From Chryseobacterium gleum (GTDB lineage Bacteria > Bacteroidota > Bacteroidia > Flavobacteriales_D > Crocinitomicaceae): DNA of 5,245 bases. Of the stretch, positions 1-5,245 are shown piece by piece; position 1 is the first letter of the stretch; the number at the start of each line of letters is the position of its first letter. Both the position numbers and the translations under genes were made by a program. Under the pieces are notes generated by a model, which did no database searches, was not told the origin of the DNA, and saw only the letters and a program-made list of their open reading frames with translations. Location of the stretch: contig CAMCQL010000143.1 of NCBI GenBank assembly GCA_945877005.1, positions 1 to 5,245 of the forward strand, given 5' to 3'.

Positions 1-395
1 GAATTTACTGACAACACTGATTCTTTAATTGCATCAGCCATCTTTTTAATTCCCTGATCATTCGTTGGTTCTATTTTATAAAAATTAATTTTTTTAGCAG
101 CAGCATATATGTAATCAGCAATGTCATCTAAAGCTGTAGCTAAACTGTGTATATCTTCTCTATCAAAAGGCGTTATGAAATTTTTACCTAATTCAACAAA
201 AATAGTATGTGTCAATTTATCATTTTCATTCTCAAGTTCTTTCATGCTTTTCACAAGGGCTGCACGTTTGTTATAGTCAGACTCATTTACAACATTAACA
301 AGTTTCCCTGCTAATGATTCTAAATTACCACTAGCTTGCTCAAATAATGAAAAAAACACTTTGTCTTTCGGTAAAAAAAATTTCAAAATGGACAT
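1..395 (-). CDS. DUF47 / PhoU-like phosphate transport accessory protein (partial, N-terminal 131 codons)
   Basis: The reading frame opens with ATG at 395-393 and stays open to the left edge, so the C-terminal part (roughly the last 80 residues of a family usually a little over 200 long) lies outside the window. The translation begins MSILKFFLPKDKVFF and is helical and charged, with no signal peptide or membrane segment. It carries the typical family stretch TPFDREDIHSLATALDD at residues 75-91. Two acidic motifs of the ExxxD/DxxxD type that bind metal in PhoU-like helical bundles are visible, E55-D59 and D90-D94. DUF47 proteins are cytoplasmic PhoU relatives usually encoded next to a PiT-type inorganic phosphate transporter and thought to modulate it. 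Such a transporter gene would be expected further left, but it cannot be seen here. The start is supported by the conserved N-terminus and by a TAnnTTTG box 23 bases upstream. The family call is firm. The role in phosphate uptake comes from family knowledge. Confidence 0.88.
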   Translation of the reverse strand, partial: MSILKFFLPKDKVFFSLFEQASGNLESLAGKLVNVVNESDYNKRAALVKSMKELENENDKLTHTIFVELGKNFITPFDREDIHSLATALDDIADYIYAAAKKINFYKIEPTNDQGIKKMADAIKESVLSVN

Positions 396-417
396 AACGA
401 TAAATTTTAATTTGAAT

Positions 418-425
418 CAAAATTA
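418..425 (-). promoter_or_regulatory. Candidate Bacteroidota -7 promoter box for the DUF47 gene
   Basis: Read on the minus strand the sequence is TAATTTTG, a perfect match to the Bacteroidota sigma-factor -7 consensus TAnnTTTG. It would place the transcript start near 411 and give a leader of about 16 bases before the ATG at 395. No TTG -33 element is visible at the expected 17-23 base spacing, so the call rests on one box and its position. In such AT-rich DNA a chance match is possible. Confidence 0.5.
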
Positions 426-705
426 GCACTTATTCCTAGTAATATTCTGAGAGGAACACTTCTTAACGTAAAATTAACCTTAAATAGTTATGGGAAAAAT
501 CAAACAGCTTTCAATCAGCAATTTGAATAATAGCAACTGCTAATTTACAACACAATACAAAATTGAACAAATATCAGTTAAGTAAAATAACTTTTTTGTG
601 AAATAATAATCTAAACTTAATATCTCAATACTTCGATAAAATACAACTAACTGAAATTATTCAAAAATTTACAAGTGTTTTAAAAATACTTTTTGTTCAT
701 ATTCA

Positions 706-745
706 CAACTTTTATTTAAATTAATAACTATTTAAATAAAAGTTG
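706..745. repeat. Perfect 16-bp inverted repeat with 8-nt loop
   Basis: The left arm CAACTTTTATTTAAAT (706-721) is the exact reverse complement of the right arm ATTTAAATAAAAGTTG (730-745), with loop 722-729. The stem is strongly AT-rich and no run of T follows it on either strand, so it does not look like a standard intrinsic terminator. Part of the right arm (GTTGAA, 742-747) can pair instead with TTCAAC at 755-760, giving a weak alternative hairpin. It lies between two divergent promoters, about 180 bp upstream of the protease -7 box and 280 bp from the other. It could be an operator for a dimeric regulator, a cruciform-forming element or a relic of a lost gene end. The symmetry is certain and the function unknown. 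Confidence 0.75.
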
Positions 746-927
746 AAAAGTAAATTCAACCATTAAAATAATTTATAATTTTTTCATTACGCTATCCACA
801 AGAATGAAACTATAAATTTATATAAATCACATCATAATTCATTTTTTAAAAGAGGTTATGATTTATTTAACAACAAAGAGATTTCAAACAAATAAATTTA
901 AATTAATCATTTTTTAATAAATTAAAT

Positions 928-935
928 TATTTTTG
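928..935 (+). promoter_or_regulatory. Candidate Bacteroidota -7 promoter box for the M43 protease gene
   Basis: TATTTTTG matches the TAnnTTTG consensus exactly and would start transcription near 942, leaving a leader of about 20 bases before the ATG at 963. No TTG is present at the usual -33 distance. The leader (AATCTAAATAAAG just before the ATG) has no Shine-Dalgarno sequence but is A-rich, with A at -3 and -6, as is common in Flavobacteriia. Confidence 0.55.
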
Positions 936-962
936 TAAGTAGAACAAATAATCTAAATAAAG

Positions 963-1025
963 ATGAGAATCAAACTATTTACATTAATAACACTTATTAC
1001 AATCTCAGCTGGCAACTTTTTTGCT
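963..1025 (+). other. Sec signal peptide (residues 1-21)
   Basis: The N-terminus has two basic residues (R2, K4), a hydrophobic core (LFTLITLITISAG) and an ending NFFA-Q. Signal peptidase I cleavage is most likely after A21, leaving Q22 as the new N-terminus, a frequent pattern in Bacteroidota. It would carry the protein to the periplasm, where the T9SS takes over. Confidence 0.85.
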
Positions 1026-4000
1026 CAAAAAACAAAAAATTGGTGTAGCCATGCTGAAGCACAACAAAATCTATGGAACGAGCAACCAGAATTGAGGAAA
1101 GATTTTGAGAAATTACTTCAAAATTCAAAGTCATTTGATGGTAAAAACGCTAGTAAAAGAGGTAAATACGTGATTCCAATAGTGTTTCATATCATCCATG
1201 ATAATGGATCAGAAAACATCAAAGACCAACAAGTGATTAATCAAGTTGCGATACTAAACGATGATTTTCAAAAACTCAATAAAGACACTTCTGATGTTGA
1301 TGCAGCATTTAAAGATTTAATTGCTAATTGTAACTTTGAGTTCAAACTACCTACTTTAGATCCTTTTGGAAAACCTACAAATGGTATTGTCCATATTCAG
1401 TCACACTTAACAAATGGCGCTGATGATTACTCAAAACTAAACCAATGGGATCGATCAAAATATTTAAATATTTGGGTTGTAAAATCAATTGGAAACGGAG
1501 CAGCAGGTTATGCTTATTTCCCGACAAGCGAGGGAATACCTTCATACAGATTTTTTGCAGACGGTATTATCATTAAACATAATTATATAGGTAGTATAGG
1601 AACTTCAGATGTATTCAGTTCTAGAGCATTGACTCACGAAATTGGTCATTATTTGGGGCTTTACCATGTATGGGGGCCAGGAAATGATCCTGAAGTAGCT
1701 TGTGGAGATGATTTTATCTCTGACACTCCTGAAACAAAAGGATACAGAAGTTGTCCTAAACCATCAATTTCAAATCCACAATCATGTTTTGATAATCAAA
1801 CGCTTTTTTATAATTTAGATAGCACGAAAATAAATGACAATTCAACTGTTGACATTACACCTATAAAAGAAATAGATAAAATAAATCAATTTCCACTAAG
1901 AGCAAATGGAGTTTCAAAATCATCTTCAACATCAAAATCATTTGGATTTACTTCTTGGGCTTTAGGGGGTAAAAACAATGACACCATAGCGGGAAACCAA
2001 ACTGGTGCAATTGATTTGAATAAATATTATGAATTCAAAATAACTCCTTCAATCAATAATCTATTAGATGTAACAAAATTCAATTTCAAAATAGGCAGAA
2101 ACGAAAATGGAGTTAAAAACATTGTAATTAGAAGTAATAAAGATGGTTTTACTACAAATCTTCCTATTATAGTACAAGGAATACCTACTCCTACTGCATC
2201 TATTGAATTTACATATGACACGATAAAATGTATCAATGGTCAAAACCCATCACCAAAATTATCTTTGAACTTCACTCCAGGCGGTGTGTTCTCTTCAACA
2301 ATATCAGTCAATCCTGCTACAGGGGAAATTGATTTAGGCAAAGTTCAACCAGGTAAATATACAATAACTTACACCCTTCCTAAAACAGAACTTACATCTG
2401 AAATCAAAAAATCAACATCAATAGTAATTGAAAACTATCCTGTTGCAAATATTAGTTATTCTAGAAACACAAATTGCCAAGAAGGTAAAATCTTTCCAAT
2501 AATCTCAGGAATACCTGGTGGTAATTTTACTTCAACTGAAGGGTTATCACTTCAAACAGCAACTGGTGTAATTGACCTTTCTAAATCCAATCCTGGATCA
2601 TATGAAGTGACTTATACATTAAATCAAACAGATGGTTGTCCAACTGTCATTAAGAAAACAGTAATAAATATCACACCAAATACTATTGGATTAACGGCTT
2701 TAAATTATCCAAGTATTTTATGTAAATCATCTGGATTTTACACACCAAACTTTGGAATAAATTTTACTAAAGGTGGTGTATTTAGTACAAATAAAAAAGG
2801 TCTAGAAATTAACCCATTAAACGGAGAAATTGATTTAGCAAAATCAGTAAACAGCACCTATAAAATCTACTACAAAATAGACTCTACCTCATGTAACAAC
2901 AAACAAAAACTGGATTCAGTTAATTTGATCGTTAAAACAGGAGTTTCTACTTCGTTCAAATACTCTAACAGTGTCTTTTGTCAAAAAAACAAACTAAAAC
3001 CTGTCGTTACTGGTAATCAAAACGGTATATTTTCAACAACGAATTTAGATTTGAACATTAACAGTAGCACTGGAGAAATTGATTTTTCTAACAGCAAATT
3101 TGGCAACTTCGAGATAACATATACGAGTAAAGATGCTGATAACTGTGAATCAAGAATTTCAACTAACATTACTGTTGTTGATTCACTTCAAGATTTCAGT
3201 GGAACGGTTTCTTACCCTTCTAAAACCTGTAACGTAACTGCTAACTTATTACCAACATTCACTTCAAATACTATTTATGGTGGAGTTTTTAGCGCGAGTA
3301 ACAATTTAACTATTAATCCTTCAACTGGAGAAATTGATGTAACTAAATCTAAGTTGGATTCATTGAAATACAAAATAAAATACTCACTTATTACACAATG
3401 TAAAACCTTCAACGATTCGATTACAATTGTTTTAAACAAACCTACAAAAGTTTCTTACACACTTATCAATAACCAAAAAGGTGAAATTAAACCAATCATA
3501 ACCGGTAATATTAAAGGGAATTTTTTACCTGTATCAGGTTTGACTATCGACGCAACGGGTAAAATAGACCTTTCGAAAAGTGCTACTGGAAAATACACTG
3601 TTAATTATCTTCTAAAGGGAAATGAATTTTGCTCTGACACAACTATATCTGCTACAACTTTCATTTTATCTCCAAGTATGAGAATAGCAAAAAATGAGTT
3701 AATTTTCACAAGCGACACCGAACAAAAAGCAGTTGTTTTAACTGATTTAGCAAAAAAATTCTCAGACTTAAGGACAAAGGATACCCTTAAATTAAGAATT
3801 TATGGATGGAATGCAGAAAACGTATCCGGTAATTTAGAGCTTGACTCTATAAGCGTTACAACTAAAATTGGAACAGTTGAAAACATTCAAAATTACATGG
3901 AATACTCCTATTGCTCTAATATGTTTACAAAAGAACAAGCTTCAGTTATGTTAGCTAATTTAACCAGTTCTATAAGTAGTCGTAAAAATCTTTCTAGTAC

Positions 4001-5219
4001 AACTAATTTAGCTTCAACAGGGACTGAATACGATAGTAAGCAAATTGATTTTACTAAAGTTGCTACAGCAAAACCAAAAGCTGATTTCAGAGTGGTTAGA
4101 AAAGTTGAACCAAATGCTGAAGGTACATATAGAAATGTTTGTGTTAATTCACAAGTGATTTTCAAAGATCAATCTTGGAATTCTATTGTAACTAAAAGAA
4201 CATGGAAATTTCAAGATGGAACGCCTTCTACTTCAAACGAAACAGAACCAATAGTGACATTTGCTTTACCTGGATGTAAAAAGGTTACTTTAATTGTAGA
4301 AAATGAAAAAGGAATTGATTCATTGACTATAGATGATTACGTATGTGTTAGTCCAACTACAACTGACAAAAAAACAATGTATGAAAACTTCGAAAATTTA
4401 ACTCAAGAAAACATTATTACAAGAAATGAAAGTAATGATTTACCTTCTTGGAATATTGTTAGAACAAGCTATGACAACAAAGCTCTGAAATTAAACAACT
4501 TCGACGTTAACACTAACAAAGAATTATTTGCTTCACAACGTTTAGGTGGAAGTAAAGATGTTATAATTACACCTGCAATTGATTTAACTACAACATCAAA
4601 TACGGAACTACATTTTAATTATTCTTTTGCTACCAATACATTTGACGACGCAAACATAACAGATGAACTAAAAATTTATAAATCATCGAACTGTGGAGAA
4701 AGTTGGTCTTTATTAGAAACAATTAATAATAAATCCGTGCAAAAAATAGCGAATGCAGGAAACTCAAGTGGAAAAGATTTTACTCCTGCAGGAAATCAAT
4801 GGGAGCATTTCTTTTTAACTAGAGAGAAATTGAAAATTACAAGTAACGATACTAAAGCAATGTTTAAACTAGAATTTACAGCTTCAGATTTCGCGAATAA
4901 CTTGTACATCGATGATATCACCTTAAGAGGATTACTTGAAATTGAAGATAGTCCCCTATCAAAAATGGACTTCGAAATCTACCCAAATCCAACAGATAAA
5001 AAAGATGGTTTTACAATCAATTTTAAATCAAATAATGAAGAAGTACAATTTGAGTTAGTTGATTTACAAGGTAAAATTATAACAACCGAAAGCACTAATT
5101 CAACAAATTCGATAGTAAAACATACAATTAAACTAAATCATCAAATTGAATCTGGATGTTATTACTTGAACATCAAACAAGGAAAATATAACTTAACTAA
5201 AAAAGTTGTGATTCTTTAG
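963..5219 (+). CDS. Secreted M43-family zinc metalloprotease with nested beta-domain insertion, PKD, MAM-like and T9SS type A sorting domains (1418 aa)
   Basis: This is a probable extracellular zinc endopeptidase of the pappalysin/ulilysin family (M43), exported by Sec and then by the type IX secretion system. Domains in order: signal peptide 1-21; pro-region about 22-68 with C28; first M43 part about 69-277, with zinc ligands H225, H229 and H235, catalytic E226, and the calcium/cysteine-rich loop CGDD...DTPETKG (247-260); inserted region about 276-970; second M43 part about 971-1022 with Met-turn M979 and Y981; PKD about 1036-1130; MAM-like/jelly-roll about 1138-1324; sorting domain about 1335-1418. 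The four M43 cysteines expected from ulilysin are present as C247, C264, C275 and C984. All zinc-site residues are intact, so activity is plausible. The substrate cannot be predicted. The start is fixed by an in-frame TAA at 954-956, with only ATA and AAG codons between it and the ATG. The frame is uninterrupted and base composition is uniform, so there is no sign of a frameshift or recent foreign insertion. The odd feature is the insertion between zinc site and Met-turn. Without it the protein would be about 723 residues, which fits the ordinary architecture of this group. Confidence 0.92.
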   Translation: MRIKLFTLITLITISAGNFFAQKTKNWCSHAEAQQNLWNEQPELRKDFEKLLQNSKSFDGKNASKRGKYVIPIVFHIIHDNGSENIKDQQVINQVAILNDDFQKLNKDTSDVDAAFKDLIANCNFEFKLPTLDPFGKPTNGIVHIQSHLTNGADDYSKLNQWDRSKYLNIWVVKSIGNGAAGYAYFPTSEGIPSYRFFADGIIIKHNYIGSIGTSDVFSSRALTHEIGHYLGLYHVWGPGNDPEVACGDDFISDTPETKGYRSCPKPSISNPQSCFDNQTLFYNLDSTKINDNSTVDITPIKEIDKINQFPLRANGVSKSSSTSKSFGFTSWALGGKNNDTIAGNQTGAIDLNKYYEFKITPSINNLLDVTKFNFKIGRNENGVKNIVIRSNKDGFTTNLPIIVQGIPTPTASIEFTYDTIKCINGQNPSPKLSLNFTPGGVFSSTISVNPATGEIDLGKVQPGKYTITYTLPKTELTSEIKKSTSIVIENYPVANISYSRNTNCQEGKIFPIISGIPGGNFTSTEGLSLQTATGVIDLSKSNPGSYEVTYTLNQTDGCPTVIKKTVINITPNTIGLTALNYPSILCKSSGFYTPNFGINFTKGGVFSTNKKGLEINPLNGEIDLAKSVNSTYKIYYKIDSTSCNNKQKLDSVNLIVKTGVSTSFKYSNSVFCQKNKLKPVVTGNQNGIFSTTNLDLNINSSTGEIDFSNSKFGNFEITYTSKDADNCESRISTNITVVDSLQDFSGTVSYPSKTCNVTANLLPTFTSNTIYGGVFSASNNLTINPSTGEIDVTKSKLDSLKYKIKYSLITQCKTFNDSITIVLNKPTKVSYTLINNQKGEIKPIITGNIKGNFLPVSGLTIDATGKIDLSKSATGKYTVNYLLKGNEFCSDTTISATTFILSPSMRIAKNELIFTSDTEQKAVVLTDLAKKFSDLRTKDTLKLRIYGWNAENVSGNLELDSISVTTKIGTVENIQNYMEYSYCSNMFTKEQASVMLANLTSSISSRKNLSSTTNLASTGTEYDSKQIDFTKVATAKPKADFRVVRKVEPNAEGTYRNVCVNSQVIFKDQSWNSIVTKRTWKFQDGTPSTSNETEPIVTFALPGCKKVTLIVENEKGIDSLTIDDYVCVSPTTTDKKTMYENFENLTQENIITRNESNDLPSWNIVRTSYDNKALKLNNFDVNTNKELFASQRLGGSKDVIITPAIDLTTTSNTELHFNYSFATNTFDDANITDELKIYKSSNCGESWSLLETINNKSVQKIANAGNSSGKDFTPAGNQWEHFFLTREKLKITSNDTKAMFKLEFTASDFANNLYIDDITLRGLLEIEDSPLSKMDFEIYPNPTDKKDGFTINFKSNNEEVQFELVDLQGKIITTESTNSTNSIVKHTIKLNHQIESGCYYLNIKQGKYNLTKKVVIL
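1026..1166 (+). other. Pro-region with possible cysteine switch (residues 22-68)
   Basis: This stretch of 47 residues, rich in charged and helix-forming residues, lies between the signal peptide and the first beta strand of the protease (YVIPIVFHIIH, 69-79). It contains a single cysteine, C28, followed by a helical segment (HAEAQQNLWNEQPELRKDFEKLL). Ulilysin keeps itself latent through a pro-region cysteine bound to the catalytic zinc, and C28 is in a suitable place for the same role. A basic site, SKRGK at 64-68, is a plausible activation cleavage point. Both roles are inferred from the family. Confidence 0.5.
1167..1793 (+). other. M43 metalloprotease domain, part 1 (residues 69-277, zinc site)
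   Basis: This part starts with YVIPIVFHIIHDNG and includes the conserved FxKLNxD, ANCNFEFKLPTLDPFG and TNGIVHIQS segments and KYLNIWVV. It ends with the active-site helix HEIGHYLGLYH (225-235). H225, H229 and H235 bind zinc and E226 is the general base. The loop after it has CGDDFISDTPETKG (247-260), then C264 and C275. In ordinary Bacteroidota members the Met-turn follows within about 10-20 residues of the third cysteine. Here the M43 match stops near residue 277. Confidence 0.9.
1800..2177 (+). other. Inserted beta-sandwich module, first half (residues 280-405)
   Basis: Features from this stretch match a jelly-roll-like module that I recognise from secreted Bacteroidota and PEP-CTERM-type proteins. 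They are KSFGFTSWALGG (325-336), TGAIDLNKYYEFKITP (347-362), a strand FNFKIGRNENG (373-383), and RSNKDGFTTNL (390-400). In that module the DGF strand is normally followed within a few tens of residues by a segment ending in RIYGWNA...LDSISV. That segment is absent here but occurs at about 905-968, after the Ig-like repeats. No function is known; a carbohydrate- or surface-binding role is only a guess. Confidence 0.6.
2178..3674 (+). repeat. Array of six Ig-like repeats of about 80 residues (residues 406-904)
   Basis: Six copies share the pattern C...P...G..GGvFs...L.iNp.TGEIDLsKS..GkY.itYt...C...i.I. The TGEIDL-type motif begins at residues 453, 534, 620 (NGEIDL), 703, 788 and 865, so spacing is 77-86 residues. 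Approximate units are 412-491, 494-572, 575-658, 661-740, 743-825 and 828-904. Units 2-5 each have a cysteine pair (505/559, 587/644, 673/728, 756/813). Unit 1 has only the first (C423) and unit 6 only the second (C890). Similar Ig-like repeats are common in long Bacteroidota surface proteins and act as stalks or adhesive modules. DNA identity between units is low apart from short blocks, such as 15 identical bases at 3069-3083 and 3324-3338. The array is therefore old rather than freshly duplicated. Confidence 0.85.
3675..3866 (+). other. Inserted beta-sandwich module, second half (residues 905-968)
   Basis: Residues SMRIAKNELIFTSD and VVLTDLAKKFSDLRTKDTL lead into LRIYGWNAENVSG (944-956) and LELDSISV (958-965). 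This is the usual C-terminal end of the same module whose first half lies at 280-405. It does not match the Ig-like repeat pattern, with no TGEIDL or GGVF motif and no cysteine. Joined to the first half it would make a module of roughly 190 residues, a normal size. Confidence 0.6.
3873..4028 (+). other. M43 metalloprotease domain, part 2 (residues 971-1022, Met-turn)
   Basis: The segment TVENIQNYMEYSYCSNMFTK (971-990) is the conserved Met-turn block of Bacteroidota M43 enzymes. M979 forms the hydrophobic base under the zinc, Y981 two residues later matches the tyrosine that helps bind substrate in ulilysin, and C984 is the fourth structural cysteine. The following helix, EQASVMLANLTSSISSRKNL, and the tail TTNLASTGT complete the C-terminal subdomain. 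Its complete conservation argues that the interrupted domain is still under selection. Confidence 0.88.
4068..4352 (+). other. PKD domain (residues 1036-1130)
   Basis: The domain opens with KPKADFRV and contains the PKD signature pieces VIFKDQSWN, TWKFQDGTPSTSNE (1080-1093), PIVTFALPG (1096-1104) and VTLIVENEKG. Cysteines are at 1060, 1105 and 1128. PKD domains are small beta-sandwich spacers or binding modules that commonly follow the catalytic domain in T9SS-exported M43 proteases. Confidence 0.8.
4374..4934 (+). other. MAM-like / jelly-roll domain (residues 1138-1324)
   Basis: The stretch runs from TMYENFEN through PSWNIV, DVIITPAIDLTTTSNTELHFNYSFA, LKIYKSSNCGESW (1236-1248) and QWEHFFL to FKLEFTASDFANNLYIDDITLRG (1301-1323). 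The order ITPxIDL, LxFxYSFA, CGxSW and NNxYIDDI is typical of MAM-like/cleaved-adhesin-type beta sandwiches in Bacteroidota proteases, often placed just before the sorting domain. It probably binds a surface or substrate, which is inferred from the family. Confidence 0.75.
4965..5219 (+). other. T9SS type A C-terminal sorting domain (residues 1335-1418)
   Basis: The last 84 residues contain the hallmark FEIYPNPT (1337-1344), the central strand VQFELVDLQGKII (1361-1373), and the end GCYYLNIKQGKYNLTKKVVIL. This domain directs outer-membrane passage by the type IX system and is usually removed, often with attachment to the cell surface through a lipopolysaccharide anchor. It assigns the protein to the outside of the cell and the host to Bacteroidota. 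Confidence 0.93.
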
Positions 5220-5245
5220 AAATATAACATTAATTAAACAAAAAG

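Larger units (their letters stand above)
396..962. other. Divergent intergenic region, 567 bp, very AT-rich
   Basis: This region separates the start codons of two divergently transcribed genes. It holds one TAnnTTTG promoter box facing each way (418-425 minus, 928-935 plus) and a perfect inverted repeat at 706-745. I see no tRNA, rRNA, riboswitch core or CRISPR repeat. The only reading frames are a few of 20 codons or fewer, with nothing to support translation. At 567 bp it is long for two simple promoters, so it could hold an undetected small RNA or decayed sequence, but nothing in the sequence shows this. Confidence 0.7.

Noticed and set aside
490..543. Plus-strand mini-ORF of 17 codons (MGKIKQLSISNLNNSNC) whose start slightly resembles Bacteroidota peptide leaders with a 'TISNLN' motif
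   Set aside because: It stops after 17 residues with no GG cleavage site or core peptide, has no promoter box upstream and no modification or export genes nearby. The resemblance is too short to support a gene.
858..917. Plus-strand mini-ORF of 19 residues preceded by AAGAGG, which looks like a Shine-Dalgarno sequence
   Set aside because: It is very short and AT-driven, lies upstream of the predicted transcript start of the protease gene, and Bacteroidota rarely rely on Shine-Dalgarno sites.
605..957. 11-base direct repeat AATAATCTAAA at 605-615 and 947-957
   Set aside because: It is a short A/T-dominated match in AT-rich DNA, expected by chance, with no further copies or symmetry.
2001..2048. 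TGAIDLNKYYEFKITP (347-362) as a seventh degenerate Ig-like repeat
   Set aside because: It resembles the TGEIDL...GKYTITY core, but the GGVF motif and cysteines are missing and the flanking residues fit the beta-sandwich module, where a TGxI...KYYEF segment is normal.
2027..2236. Minus-strand open frame of 69 codons inside the protease gene
   Set aside because: It lies antisense to the inserted beta-sandwich region, resembles no known protein, and has no promoter or leader support. It is a shadow of the AT-rich coding strand.
3908..4165. Minus-strand open frame of 85 codons opposite the Met-turn and PKD region
   Set aside because: The plus-strand frame here encodes conserved M43 and PKD motifs. 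The antisense translation has no recognisable domain.
963..5219. Split M43 domain as an assembly chimera or fusion of two genes
   Set aside because: The frame is continuous over 1418 codons with uniform composition, the pieces on both sides complement each other exactly, and the insert junctions fall in loop positions. A misassembly would rarely produce this.
5220..5245. Terminator after the protease gene
   Set aside because: The 26 bases after the stop contain no inverted repeat followed by a T-run. The terminator, if any, lies beyond the window.

Overview
The window looks like a piece of a low-GC Bacteroidota chromosome, probably Flavobacteriia or Cytophagia. The large protein carries a type IX secretion (T9SS) C-terminal sorting domain, a system confined to this phylum. 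Both genes have a perfect TAnnTTTG box, the Bacteroidota -7 promoter element, just upstream. The large gene has no Shine-Dalgarno sequence and has an A-rich leader, as is usual in the phylum. No species can be named from this sequence.

Layout: positions 1-395 (minus strand) hold the first 131 codons of a DUF47/PhoU-like phosphate-transport accessory protein, cut off by the left edge. Positions 396-962 are a very AT-rich divergent intergenic region with one candidate promoter for each gene and a perfect 16-bp inverted repeat at 706-745. Positions 963-5219 (plus strand) are a single 1418-codon gene for a secreted, multidomain M43 (pappalysin/ulilysin-like) zinc metalloprotease. The last 26 bases show nothing recognisable.

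The notable feature is the architecture of the protease. Its order is signal peptide, short pro-region with a possible cysteine switch, the first part of the M43 domain with the zinc site HEIGHYLGLYH (225-235), about 695 residues of inserted material, the Met-turn part of M43 (NYMEYSYC, 977-984), a PKD domain, a MAM-like/jelly-roll domain and a T9SS type A sorting domain. The insert also appears nested. Residues about 280-405 and 905-968 read as the two halves of one beta-sandwich module, itself split by six Ig-like repeats of about 80 residues (406-904). Removing the whole insert leaves a protein of about 723 residues with a conventional T9SS M43 protease layout. This nested arrangement is read from the sequence by eye and no database search supports it yet.

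The two genes are divergent and appear functionally unrelated. One is a cytoplasmic phosphate-uptake accessory protein and the other a cell-surface or secreted enzyme. Nothing visible suggests co-regulation.
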